A stretch of 64,000 nt of DNA from positions 498,001-562,000 of the forward strand of contig JAJEKV010000213.1 in assembly GCA_021234155.1 (NCBI GenBank), written 5' to 3'. Position 1 is the first letter of the stretch, and each line of letters starts with the position of its first letter. This DNA comes from Isoetes taiwanensis. Taxonomy: Eukaryota; Streptophyta; Lycopodiopsida; Isoetales; Isoetaceae. Below, piece by piece: positions 43,185 through 53,525 of the stretch. A program made the position numbers and the translations under genes. A model generated the notes under the pieces. The model made no database searches and was not told the DNA's origin. It saw only the letters and a program-made list of their open reading frames with translations.

Positions 43185-43551
43185 TGTTGGGGTCATCACC
43201 ACTCACCACACTTGTCACCACTCACCACACTTGTCACCACTCACCACACTCACCACTATTGAGGTGGTATAGGAGATTGTATACCGTATATGGAGGGATA
43301 TACGCACATGCACGCGTGCAGGATATTTGCACGTATGCATTATGGTGTGCAGGGGGATTATGATGACTGTATTATCTGAGCAGAGAGAGGAGAACAGAGA
43401 GAGGGACGGTGTATTAAGAGAGAGCACTTTTGCTTGATCTAGCTATGGAGATGATGATTCTTTGTGTTGTGCATTGCCTTGATCTGATAGATTGAGCTTG
43501 GATTGTTGGGTTTTTCATCCTTCTTGCAAGGTTAGAGTTCAGGCTCTAACA
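43185..43551 (+). repeat. e2 3' LTR
   Basis: tgttggggtcatcaccactc to caggctctaaca, 367 bp, followed by the agaat target duplication. Starts with three cactcaccacacttgtcac units. Nearly identical to the split 5' LTR, so e2 is young although defective. Confidence 0.88.
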
Positions 43552-43556
43552 AGAAT

Positions 43557-44264
43557 GTGTATCCAAATTAATGAGAATAGATGTGTAACTAGTTGAAAGA
43601 AATGTATAGTTCTCTGTTGTTTGATGAAGAATTGATGTACATGCATGCAAAATTTTGTGGCAACTGGCCTTTCTCCTTTCTTCACATTTATCCTACAAAA
43701 CAGTACAAGTGTACATTTAGAATAGATAATGGTATTAATATATAGCACAACGACTACTTGCTTAACAACAAGTCAAGCGGAGCTGTTGACCAATGAGCAT
43801 TTGTGCATGACAGAAGAGCTGGCTGTACCTTTGGAAAAGCATGTGTCCGGCAAGAAATCTTACCATTGTCATACAATCTGAATTGCCATCCAAAGGCCAA
43901 CATATTCTAAAAGCTTATGCGCATTCTCGTCATTAGAACAGAGAGCAGCGGTAGAAAACATGGATCCATCATTTTTTCCCATGCCCTTGATACAAAAGAT
44001 ATCAACAAGAGGCCAGCTGGAAAAGTAGAAGAATGTGATAGCTTTTGAACTAAGATATCCTTGTTCTACAAAGTTTTCCAACGTAATATCCTGCTGTGGC
44101 ATAAGGCTACACTAGTTTTAGGAAAAACTTATCAACAAGAAATCAAATTCTTACTTTATCTTTCATTATTGAGGAATGTCTGAGCTTCCACGTCTGTCCA
44201 GGAATGTGAATTTGGATAGCACCAACACAATCATAGAAATATTCTGCTTGCATATTTCATGTGC
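43557..44264. other. Host spacer between e2 and the hAT element
   Basis: Continuous with 28350-28628 before e2 inserted. A 77-residue minus-strand frame (43869-44102, starting MPQQDITLENFVEQGYLSSK) and an overlapping plus-strand frame are both open; neither is recognised. Possibly an exon of the neighbouring host gene. Confidence 0.35.
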
Positions 44265-44301
44265 AGATCCTTTCCCAAAATTACTCTAGACATCATTGTA
44301 A
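44265..44301 (+). pseudogene. Host gene 1, exon part upstream of the hAT insertion
   Basis: After an acceptor (tttcatgtgcag) the plus strand reads SFPKITLDIIV, and the frame resumes at 51446 as MQGRWQGVGKLEKA once the hAT, the copia element and one copy of cattgtaa are removed. This shows that the hAT landed in a coding exon. The protein is unknown. Confidence 0.5.
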
Positions 44302-44941
44302 CAGGGATAGGTTCAATACCTTACGTTTTATATGGAATACGTATGAATTGTATGATACGGCACATATTTGCCGTATAAAGCGAAAAAATCGGCAAAAAAT
44401 TCGGCGTCGGAAGATTTCGTCGTCGAAAAAACAACGGAAAAGCGTCGACGCGAAAATGTTTTCAGCGTCTGTGAAACAAGTGAAAACCGCGTCTGCGAGC
44501 TGAACGCACAAATGGTAGGTGGCCAGTGCGAAAAAACCGCGCGTCTGTGAAACCTTCAGATGCTGCGTCTGCGAAAGTATTTTCGGCGTGCAGCGATCTG
44601 AAAAATTAAGCGTCTGTGCGAATTTTTTTTTTTTTTTTTTTTATAAATTCGTAAAAAAAAAAAAAAAAAAAATTCCACAGACGCTGAATTCTTCAGATAT
44701 CAGCGTCTGAAAATACTTTCGTCTGCATCTGAAAAGGAGGCATCTTTTTTTTTTTTTTTTTTGGGTTCGGCGTGGGTTTTTTCCTTTGTTCACGTGCGGC
44801 TTTCGCGTTGTTTTCGCGTCTGACGCGAATTTTTTCCGGCCCGTGAGGTTTAAATCGTTAAATCGTATTTTATTAAAAATACGTATTTTTTGACTTTATC
44901 GTCAGAATTTGAATTTTTTGCGTCACGGAACCTATCCCCCG
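44302..44941. mobile_element. Non-autonomous hAT element (hAT-1), TSD cattgtaa
   Basis: The left end cagggataggttc (44302-44314) is repeated inverted at the right as gaacctatcc(c) just before the copia LTR. An 8-bp duplication cattgtaa lies at 44294-44301 and, beyond the copia insertion, at 51438-51445; 8 bp and a CAGGG terminus are hAT features. Internally both strands carry gcgtctg/cagacgc words, poly-T/poly-A palindromes (44623-44672) and no transposase. The rightmost bases ccctg became the copia target duplication. A related left end is at 63770. Confidence 0.8.
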
Positions 44942-45504
44942 TGTTGGAATTCACCATATAACTATGCTAGCGGGGCTCGTGACAATTTGACCTAGCATTA
45001 TCCTCTGTGAGAATTAAAATCCTACCCTAAACCTATGGGTTGTATATAATGTAAATATGAAGTTAAAATACCATTGATTTAATGGTTAATGGTTGGCCTC
45101 CTATTTTGGAGCCAACTGAACATTCAAAATAGAAGAAAACACAGGTGGCCCGGATCCTGCTCCATAACCGTCGAATGCATGATTTAAAGGGAGGAAACGG
45201 GGAGATGATTGATGGACGGCAGCATTGCAGTGATCGGCAGGATCAAATTCGATCTAGTACATACACTAGATCGTTCCTAAGTTGCTCGAGATAGCTACAG
45301 TATTTTAATGAGACCAAATGAACAGTAATTTTATTTGAAGTACTATGACCATTGAAATTGTGTTGGTTTCATTAAATTTATAAGTGAAGGTGCATTTGGA
45401 ATAAGCTTTGGTGATTTGGTTAAACGTTAAATCTCTAAGTCACTTAGTGCATTGTGCTAGTGAAATTGCATAAATCAAAGACATTGGTTGGCTTGATTCT
45501 AACA
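44942..45504 (+). repeat. Copia 5' LTR
   Basis: tgttggaattcaccatataa to ggcttgattctaaca (563 bp). Contains a TATA-like tgtatataatg at 45041-45051. Differences from the other LTR copies are mainly cgggg for caggc-like and ctctgtg for ctgtg. Confidence 0.88.
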
Positions 45505-45506
45505 TT

Positions 45507-45518
45507 TGGTATCAGAGC
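45507..45518 (+). promoter_or_regulatory. Copia primer binding site (tRNA-Met)
   Basis: tggtatcagagc two bases after the LTR; gag ATG follows at 45520, one base later, so the leader is extremely short. Confidence 0.88.
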
Positions 45519-45519
45519 C

Positions 45520-45851
45520 ATGTCCAGCAGATTTGGTGCAGGCCTGTTGAGCACAGTAGAAGTCTACAAAGGTGGCTCAGGCTTTCAAGTTTGGAAAGAT
45601 GCTATTAAGCATATCTTAGAAGTGGAAGATCTTTGGGATCTTGTAAATCCTTCTGGAGATTTTGATGGTCAAGAAAGCTCTGCAACAAGTGCTAATGTAA
45701 GAACTGGAACAAGGGGAAACTCCAACACTAATGTTGCTGCTATAAGTACTGGAGATACAAACTCAGGACAAACATCTGCAGCAGTACCTGCTCGAGTTGA
45801 GCCAGGAAGGAGCCTATTTGCAAAGTTAAAAGAAGCACAAGGTATCATCAC
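45520..45851 (+). CDS. Copia gag, 5' part
   Basis: Starts MSSRFGAGLLSTVEVYKGGS and GFQVWKDAIKHILEVEDLWD, the usual copia Gag opening (W-K-x-x-x-x-x-L-x-x-x-D-L-W). A Ser/Thr/Asn-rich linker follows, then LFAKLKEAQGIIT, where the MITE interrupts. The start is set by its position right after the primer site. Confidence 0.8.
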
Positions 45852-46598
45852 CATGGAATAAATTACTACTCCTATATTTTTACTATAGCCACATAGGTTT
45901 AGCTAAACTACCTTCGAATTGGAGCTAGAAGTTTCTAACACTTGGCTAAACTAAATGGTCTTTCTCCATCATGGTTTCTTGCCTTTGGCTAAATTCACAA
46001 AATGTAGGTCAAATATTAGCCATCACACTATCCTTATTTTAAAAGCTCTAAGCCTTTGGACAAAGACATTGAACTTATTGTTATTACAATGTAATTCAAT
46101 ATAGAAAAATAAATGGCACAATTATAATCATTCTTATAACTTCCTTAATATAATAATAAAACAAAGACATAAATTGACACATAATCATATACGCACAGGT
46201 TCAAAGCTCAAAGAAAAAGTGTAGTGTTCCTTCTAGCTGTGATCCTCCGATAATTAACTTCATACTTGAAATAAGAAGTTTCTACTTCAACTTCGTACTT
46301 GAAATAAGTTCTTTGGTGATTTCCTAAAGTTCCTATATATCTTGGTGTCGGCTACTAGGCTAATCCATCCATTTTCCCAAGTCCACTCTTTCTTAAGTTT
46401 GGCTAATTGCTGTCCTAGAGGAGTTGTCTGGAGGTGGAGGTTCGACTATCCGATCTAAAAACTCACTTAGTCGGCAAAAAAATTGGGCTAAAATTTTCTT
46501 TTTTTGGGCAATTTTTCCCATTTACTTTAGCCGTTTTTCTTGGCAAAAATGCTACAAAATAGCCATTTGGCTAATCTTAGCCGTTATTTTATTCCATG
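45852..46598. mobile_element. hAT-like MITE inside copia gag, TSD atcatcac
   Basis: Perfect 11-bp inverted ends catggaataaa / tttattccatg and the duplication atcatcac (45844-45851, 46599-46606). Removing the MITE and one duplication restores gag reading across the site (GIITSKVSP). Inside are several ggctaa/ttagcc words and no ORF. A 9-bp duplication (Mutator-like, atcatcacc) is an alternative reading of the same border. Confidence 0.8.
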
Positions 46599-47447
46599 AT
46601 CATCACCTCAAAGGTTAGTCCAACTATAAGACTCAAATTGAGAAACATGACTGCCAAAGAAATGTGGATTTATTTGCTGAAGCATTATGAGGAGAAGACT
46701 TCTTCTCAAATTGATCTTCTTGAAAAAGAGTTAAGGAAGCTAAAGTTGAGAGATGAAGATGATGTCTCTGATTTCTTTAACAATTTTGACAACATTGTGG
46801 CAGATCTAAGTGGAGCAGGTGTGAATCTCACTGAAACATACCAGGTACTTGCCATAGCTAGAGCAGTTTCAGAAAATGAGCAGCTATCATTATTCATAAG
46901 GAATATTGCTAAGACTAGAGAGGATGCTGAAGCAATTGTGAGAACAGAAATTGAACAAAAGAAGGTAATGAGGGAGGATGAGGAGGATTCCACTGAAATC
47001 CTTTATGCAGGGAGAAAAGGTAAAGGCAGAAATGAAAAGGGGACATGCTTTTATTGTCATGAGCAGGGACACTTCAAAAATAACTGCCCTAAATTGAATA
47101 AGGAATTTAATTGTTACACATGTGGAGGAAGAGGACATGTAGCAGCAAAATGTCCAACACCAAAGGATTTTTCAAGGGAGAAAGGGAGAGGAGGATCTAG
47201 CAGAGGAGGAAGATCTTCAAGGGGTCGAGGTGGCAGACCTACAGGTGCATATCTGGCCAGAGAATCAGTGAATGAAAAAGAAGAAATAAAAGAGGAAGAT
47301 GAGGTATCTAATATTTGTGCTTTCATTGATGGATCAAAAACTAATAAATCCAATGCTCTTGTAGTTGATAGTGGAGCTGAAAGATCAGTAGTTCTACTGA
47401 TCTGCTTAAGAAAGTTGGATCAACTCATTCGAGAAGTGTTCAAGTAG
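46599..47447 (+). CDS. Copia gag 3' part and protease
   Basis: SPTIRLKLRNMTAKEMWIYL and the DxSDFFNNFDNIVADLSGAG segment are copia Gag. Two CCHC zinc knuckles follow, CFYCHEQGHFKNNC and CYTCGGRGHVAAKC, then an Arg/Gly/Ser-rich stretch, then the aspartic protease motif VVDSGAERSVV (D-S-G-A). The frame goes wrong directly after agatcagtag (about 47390), a CAG site, and ends 55 bases later. The protease should continue into the next frame. Confidence 0.82.
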   Translation: MITSKVSPTIRLKLRNMTAKEMWIYLLKHYEEKTSSQIDLLEKELRKLKLRDEDDVSDFFNNFDNIVADLSGAGVNLTETYQVLAIARAVSENEQLSLFIRNIAKTREDAEAIVRTEIEQKKVMREDEEDSTEILYAGRKGKGRNEKGTCFYCHEQGHFKNNCPKLNKEFNCYTCGGRGHVAAKCPTPKDFSREKGRGGSSRGGRSSRGRGGRPTGAYLARESVNEKEEIKEEDEVSNICAFIDGSKTNKSNALVVDSGAERSVVLLICLRKLDQLIREVFK

Positions 47448-50188
47448 GAAATGGAGCTCTTCAAATGATCGAAGGGAAGGGGCTGCTGCAGTTATATGAT
47501 TTAAGTGGAAATGTAGTTGACATTGAGAATGTACTTTGTGTACCAACTCTTGTCAAAAATCTTATTTCAGTGAGTCAATTAGTTGATTTAGGTTATAGAG
47601 TCACTTTTGACTCTGATGCTTGTAAGATTTCAATTGGAAATGAAATTAAGTTTCTTGCCAAAAGAATTGGAAATTTGTTTCAGTTGAATGATGTGGTTGT
47701 GGATAGCATAAATTCTGTAACAGAATCAGAATTTGCACTTTGGCATAACCGGTTGGCACATACCCATTGTAATAATTTGAAGTACATAGCAAAAAAGGGG
47801 TGGATTAAATGCAAAGAGCTCAAAGCTGAAAGATTTTTGTGTGAAGGGTGCATGCTTGGCAAGATAAACAGGTTGCCTTTTCCAAAATCAAAGCACAGGG
47901 CTACTAGTGTTCTAGAATTAGTCCACACCGACCTTTGTGGTCCTCTCAATGTGAAGGGAAGAACTAAAAAAAGGTATTTCATATCCTTTATTGATGATTA
48001 TAGCAGGAAATGTAAGTGTTATTGCTTGGCACGAAAATCTCAAGCATTGAATGCATTCAAACAATATGTCTATGAAACAGAAAGAGAAACAGGTGCAAAA
48101 CTAAAATGCATTCGATCTGATAGAGGAGGGGAGTATTTGTCAAACAAATTTAAACATTTTTGCATTTCTAATAGCATAAAAAGGCAACTTACTTGCAGGT
48201 ACAGTCCCCAACAAAATGGAGTTGCAGAAAGGAAAAATAGGACATTGATGGATGCTGTGAGATCCATGATTAAAAATTGTGGACTGCCTAACTATCTATG
48301 GGAAGAAGCATTGAAGACAGCAGTACAAATCCAAAACAACTTGCCTACATCAAGTCTCAAAGGTAATATTCCTAACTTGCTTTGGTCAAATTCAAAAGAA
48401 GATATAAACTATGATATGTATAAATGTTATGGTTGCCTGGTATATTTTCATATACCAACAGAGCTAAGGAAAAAATTAGATAACAAAGGAGAGATTTGTT
48501 ATCTAGTTGGCTATGATGAGGAAGCTAAAGGGTATAGGATTTTTGTACCCAAGAATAAGGAAATTGTTGTAAGCAGGGATGTATGCTTTGATGAAAATGC
48601 ATTATATAAGGATAGAAACTCCAAATCTGCTGGCAGCCAAAGCACTCAGAAATTAGAACAAGAAATAGGTGTAACACAAAGTCCTGTTTCAGCAGATTAT
48701 GATTCTGATAACGGTTCAGAAATGAAAGAAACTGAAATCACAGATTATGATGAAGAACAAGACACAAGAGTTCAGAATGTAGAACCAGAACAAGTCTTGA
48801 CACAAAAGAAGAGAAAAACACAAGTGGAGAAGCTGCTTGAGGAGGCAAACATTAATAGTGACAGTTATGGCAGAACTGAGAGGGGAAGAAGCTTGAGATT
48901 AGAAAGACAGGGACAAGACTTTGAACAACAGGATATAGATCAGATTCTAGCTATCTTGGATGATGATGTAGTGCCATCCACAGTAGAAGAGGCCTTGAAC
49001 TCAAAAGACAAAGAAAATTGGTTAAAAGCTATGCAGGAGGAGCTAGAGTCATTCAAATATACACATACATATGATCTCGTGACTCAGCCAAAAGAGAAGA
49101 ATATTTTAGGCAGCAAATGGATCTTTAGAATCAAAGATTGTGCAGATGGAACAAAAAAATTCAAAGCAAGGTTGGTAGCACAGGGATACACACAAAAGAG
49201 AGGCAGGGATTATGATGAAACATATTCTCCTATTGTGAAACTCACTAGCATTAGATTGCTTCTTGGTTTAGCAAACGCTAGAAATTTAGAACTTCATCAC
49301 ATGGATGTGAAAACAGCATTCTTAAATGCTAAAATTGATGGAGACGTATATATGAAACAAGCTCCTGGATTTGCTCAGGAAAATGGCATGGTATGGAAGT
49401 TAAACAAGGCAGTTTATGGGCTGAAACAAGCTCCTAGAGAATGGTATTTTTGCATTGACCAATATCTAAGAGAACATGATTTTGAAAAGTTGAAGAATGA
49501 TGGAAATATCTATAGATTCAGAGATGGGAAAAATTATTGCATGATTGCTTTGTACGTTGATGATTGCATAATGATTGCAAATGATGCTCATTGCTTATCC
49601 CAATGCAAGGAAATTCTCAAAGCCAGATTTCAAATGACAGATTTAGGAGAATTAAAGCAATTTCTTGGCATAGAAGTGTATCGAGATAGGCAAAAGAAAA
49701 TCTTGAAGCTGAAACAATGCAAACATGTTCAGAATATGTTAAGAAGATTTAACTTGGAAGATGCCAATCCAGTGTCAACCCCAATAACTCCAGGTCACAG
49801 ATTAACTGAGGAAAAGGAATTGTCACTGGAAGAAATAAGGGAGATGGAAAAAATGCCTTACAGAGCCTTGATTGGATGTCTGCTTTATTTATCAAATAAT
49901 ACTAGACGACATATCCTACATTGTGAATATTCTCGTAGAAGATCACATAATCCAAGTAAAGCACATTGGCATGCAGGGAAAAGAGTACTCAGGTATTTAA
50001 AGAAAACTCAAGATTTTGGCATAACATTTGATTCAGATAACTTGGAACTTTCAGCTTTTAGTGATGCTGATTGGGGAGGAGATCTCAGCTCCAGGAAGTC
50101 AACATCAGGCTATGTAATTTATCTAGGAGGAGGAGCAGTAAATTGGAAGAGCAAAAAGCAAAGTGCCATAGCTATGTCAACTACTTGA
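47400..50188 (+). CDS. Copia pol: integrase, RT, RNase H
   Basis: A 907-residue open frame. GAG-pre-integrase: LWHNRLAHTHCNNL and CEGCMLGKINRLPF (H-H-C-C zinc finger). Integrase core: VHTDLCGPLN, RSDRGGEYLSN and QQNGVAERKNRTLM (D, D, E). RT: FKARLVAQGYTQKRGRDYDE, HHMDVKTAFLNA, QAPGFAQENGMVWKLNKAVY and the catalytic LYVDDCIMIAN (YVDD). RNase H: RALIGCLLYLSN, FSDADWGGDLSSRKSTSGYV. It ends at ATGTCAACTACTTGA, where copy 3 reads actgcagaagcagaa, so the AEAEY motif of RNase H is lost only by a local disturbance at a CTGCAG/CAG site. Line ttagacgacatatccta similarly reads agacctgacat in other copies. Confidence 0.9.
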
Positions 50189-50511
50189 AGCGAGAATATG
50201 TTGCCTCATCCTTGGTTGCAAAAGAAATAACTTGGCTTAGAAGACTTCTAGAAGAATTGGACTGTCCACAAACAGGAGTTACAAAAATCTGGACAGACAA
50301 TCAAAGTTGTATTGCAATGGTTAAAAACCCTGTAGATCATGAGAGAACAAAGCATATTGAGCTCAACATTCATTTTATCAGAGATTTGGTTGAGAAGAAT
50401 TATATTCAAATGAGTTATATTCAGACTGAAAAACAAGTTGCAGATATCTTTACAAAAGCTTTGTCAGTTGGTAAATTTGTGCAACATAGAAACAGTTTGA
50501 AGGTTACTTGA
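50189..50511 (+). CDS. Copia RNase H C-terminal end, out of frame
   Basis: REYVASSLVAKEITWLRRLL, IWTDNQSCIAMVKNPVDHER and KQVADIFTKALSVGKFVQHR are the end of copia RNase H (TDNxS Asp; xxxADxxTKAL). In the intact-looking copy 3 this is continuous with the preceding part. Stop at 50509-50511. Confidence 0.82.
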
Positions 50512-50861
50512 TTAAGCAAAATTGCAGTTGTAGAGAAGTTGCAGGTCTAAAGTTACAGTTCAAATGCTCAAGGTGAAATGTGATGACAGATTGCAGGTCT
50601 AAAGTTGCAGTTCAAATGCTCAAGGTGAAGTGTGTTAACAGATTGAAAGTTGTTTGCTATGTGATGACAGATTGAAAGTCGGAGCATAAATGCATTTAAG
50701 AATATTTTGCAGCAGTGACAGGTTGAAAGTTATCTGCTTAAATAGGTTGAAGTTGTGATAAAGTTGCAGACGATAGCACAGATGCATTTGAGAATATTTT
50801 GCAGCTGACATGATTCATTTTTTTCACAGTAATCATCTAAAGCAATACATATTTATATGGT
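50512..50861 (+). repeat. Copia 3' non-coding region with tandem repeats
   Basis: Two near-identical copies of gcaggtctaaagtt(a/g)cagttcaaatgctcaagg, 60 bases apart, then two or more copies of gacag(g/a)ttgaaagtt(g/a)t.tgct and two of gcagatgcattt(g/a)agaatattttgcagc. Same arrangement at 55131-55480 and 59755-60100. Confidence 0.7.
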
Positions 50862-50871
50862 GAAGGAGGAA
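50862..50871 (+). promoter_or_regulatory. Copia polypurine tract
   Basis: gaaggaggaa immediately before the 3' LTR. Confidence 0.75.
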
Positions 50872-51432
50872 TGTTGGAATTCACCATATAACTATGCTAG
50901 CAGGCTCTGTGACAATTTGACCTAGCATTATCCTGTGAGAATTAAAATCCTACCCTAAACCTATGGGTTGTATATAATGTAAATATGAAGTTAAAATACC
51001 ATTGATTTAATGGTTAATGGTTGGCCTCCTATTTTGGAGCCAACCGAACATTCAAAATAGAAGAAAACACAGGTGGCCCGGATCCTGCTCCATAATCGTC
51101 GAATGCATGATTTAAAGGGAGGAAACGGGGAGATGATTGATGGATGGCAGCATTGCAGTGATCGGCAGGATCAAATTCGATCTAGTACATACACTAGGTC
51201 GTTCCTAAGTTGCTCGAGATAGCTACAGTATTTTAATGAGACCAAATGAACAGTAATTTTATTTGAAGTACTATGACCATTGAAATTGTGTTGGTTTCAT
51301 TAAATTTATAAGTGAAGGTGCATTTGGAATAAGCTTTGGTGATTTGGTTAAACGTTAAATCTCTAAGTCACTTAGTGCATTGTGCTAGTGAAATTGCATA
51401 AATCAAAGACATTGGTTGGCTTGATTCTAACA
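50872..51432 (+). repeat. Copia 3' LTR (LTR copy 1 of the tandem unit)
   Basis: 561 bp, tgttggaattc to gattctaaca; followed by the target duplication and by host gene 1. Confidence 0.88.
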
Positions 51433-51445
51433 CCCTGCATTGTAA

Positions 51446-51857
51446 TGCAAGGGAGATGGCAAGGAGTTGGAAAACTAGAAAAAGCGAGAAGGAACGTTAA
51501 AATGCAGAATGAGAAGGGAATGACAACTGACCCTGGAGCGGCATTGATGATATCAGAAATTTCAAGATTCATAGACCAGTTGGGCCCCAACAAGAAATCG
51601 TTTGTACCTTTCTCGACTAGTGCAGAAGACATGGTAACCGATGTTTCGACCGCTTCAGTGTTTTGCTTGCGAATAAGACCTTCCATTACTTTGTCGCATC
51701 TCATGTTTCGCCAACAAATGGAATGGTAAAATGGTTCGATGATCTCCTCCTCCAGAACCCTGTTTGGCAAGCATCTGGAAGCATCTGGGATGCACACGAC
51801 TACCAGACCAGCTCTAAAGTCTTTCTGAAGGGTAAAAGCATGAAAGGGTGTCTATAA
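51446..51857 (+). pseudogene. Host gene 1, last exon(s), copy 1
   Basis: Frame MQGRWQGVGKLEKARRNVKM, then MISEISRFIDQLGPNKKSFV, EDMVTDVS, then after a frame change near 51655 FHYFVASHVSPTNGMVKWFD, NPVWQASGSIWDAHDYQTSS and KGCL stop (51855-51857). I do not recognise the protein. The last part is rich in aromatic residues and has no clear domain. This copy is the one next to the real insertion site and would be the original 3' part of the gene disrupted by hAT-1. Confidence 0.45.
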
Positions 51858-52083
51858 ATGTAGCCCTTTTTGTACATATACATATGTACCGAATGCACAT
51901 TTTTGGAATAACTGTCATCATGACCCGCTAGTAACTGCCATGATTAATGGCTATCCACTACTCTGAAACCGCAATTATCGGATTTTGAAATTCTTTCCCA
52001 AATTCTTTCTTGGTTTGCCTCTCGTTCACTATCCCGCCCCTGCCTTCTCTGCTTGAATTCCGATCACGAATTCTTCATCTAGC

Positions 52084-53300
52084 TATGGCCCCAAAACGCC
52101 CCCAGATGAGTGCTTGCTCATCACCACATCCCAAGCAAGAAGCCCGGTGCTTCGGCGGTGGAATTTTACCTCCAAGGAGTTTACGTTTGGGTTTTGATGT
52201 GATCAAGCCAAAGACCTCCGTGATAAACATGCGAGAGGCCCATATACCCAACCTAGAGATGGTTATGAGCGAGGTATGGGGGAAGCTCAAAAAGCGAGAC
52301 GAGGATTCAAGGAAGGGAGAATCCAAGCATGGAAAGATGATTTTTTTAAATATTATGAATTGGTTTATGGCAAGAAATAGGTTACAAACCATTATATTTC
52401 TACCTATTTTTTGCGAGCATTTGCTCTTCAGCGGCGGCTTGTTGATTGGATGGGCGTGGCTAGGACCACCAAAGATCTTGGCAAAACCCTCATTTCAGGC
52501 GTTCTGAGAGGACCCTACAACGGGTAAATCCTCAACTATCAAAGCGGACATCGTATTGCGTGAGAATATTAGAGCCACGGGTTATTCTAGATCGGATGTT
52601 GACACAATAAAGCGATTACTTAAGCATGGGTTGGAGGGAAAACTAACCTATTGAATGAAGTAGAAACCTTTGGAAGAAAAAAAGGAGGGATGCATTGAAG
52701 GTCATCGGCGGATTGAGGATAGAAAGGATATGCTATCCGAAGATCTGCAGCAGATCTGCCAGAAAATAGATGAGACAAAGCAGGGAATTTGACAAATTGT
52801 CCCGGGATCCTGCTGGAAATCAAGTTATCTTCGGGGTGTTGAAGTACAAGTTGGAAGACTTGGTTATGAATAGACATGATAAAGAGCAGCACTCTTCTAA
52901 GCTAGAAATTGGTTTGCGAGGAAGCAACCAAAGAAATTGAAAGGCATGAAATCTCAATTGAACAAGCAAAGGAAAAACTTAATTGCATTGAATTGGTTCA
53001 GCAAAGGCATTCTGATTTTGGATTTCATGGGGAGAGCAGGACCTATTGTTCTCCACTCGAGGCCCTACCCCTGTAGGAGACTACTTCTATATAGAGCAGT
53101 TCATCACATTAGGTTCATGTACTGTTGTGGCCAAGGCTTTGGCAAAACCGGTTTGTTGCTGCTAGCTCCATGCAGAGATCGTATTGCCTCTTCTCGCTTG
53201 TGTTATCTGGTCCATGAAAGGCATTTAATTGCATAAAAGGTTGCATCGGGATGAGGGCATTCGAATTCAGCTTGGTTTCCCTCTTTGTGAAAGATATGCA
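52084..53300 (+). pseudogene. Host gene 2, copy 1 (many frame breaks)
   Basis: Starts MAPKRPQMSACSSPHPKQEA after a pyrimidine-rich 5' UTR-like leader and keeps the order of copy 2, but differs at cgtgag for cagcag, acgggt for ctgggt, gcgaggaag for gcaggaag and similar sites, which break the coiled-coil and zinc-binding parts into several frames. Whether these are real mutations or consensus errors cannot be told here. Confidence 0.5.
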
Positions 53301-53525
53301 TTGCTCTCAACTAATTTAAACTTATATTTCTCTTAATTCATATTTGTTATTGTAATGCATAGTTCTACATGTATGGCTTTCGGTGCATTGCTATTCCTTG
53401 TACATGTATAACTTTTTAGTGTACATCCTGTATGTGAGGTACATAGGCATATATTTGCTTGTTTATTGATGCTTTTATTTTTGAGCTTGGATTTGCGGTT
53501 GTATCAGTTGTACATGTCTCTAAAG

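Larger units (their letters stand above)
28629..43551 (+). mobile_element. Ty3/gypsy element e2, TSD agaat, 5' LTR split by a CACTA element
   Basis: LTRs are 367 bp on both sides once the CACTA insertion and its 3-bp duplication are subtracted (48 + 319 bp on the left, 43185-43551 on the right). The flanking duplication agaat (28624-28628, 43552-43556) is perfect. Without the insertion e2 is about 6.8 kb, with gag, protease, RT, RNase H and integrase in gypsy order. Two deletions remove parts of RT and there are a few frame breaks, so it cannot move on its own. Confidence 0.88.
44942..51432 (+). mobile_element. Ty1/copia retrotransposon, nearly complete, TSD ccctg/ccccg
   Basis: LTRs 44942-45504 and 50872-51432, tRNA-Met primer site, gag, protease, integrase, RT and RNase H in copia order (INT before RT), polypurine tract. 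The target duplication is ccctg on the right (51433-51437) and reads ccccg on the left (44937-44941), a change of the same CTG-to-CG kind seen across the region. A 747-bp MITE lies in gag. Only a few frame breaks separate it from intact; LTRs are nearly identical. Confidence 0.9.

Noticed and set aside
51372-51797. Minus-strand 141-residue ORF repeated at 55994 and 60738
   Set aside because: It spans the LTR/host junction and is antisense to host gene 1; its openness reflects the plus-strand coding frame.
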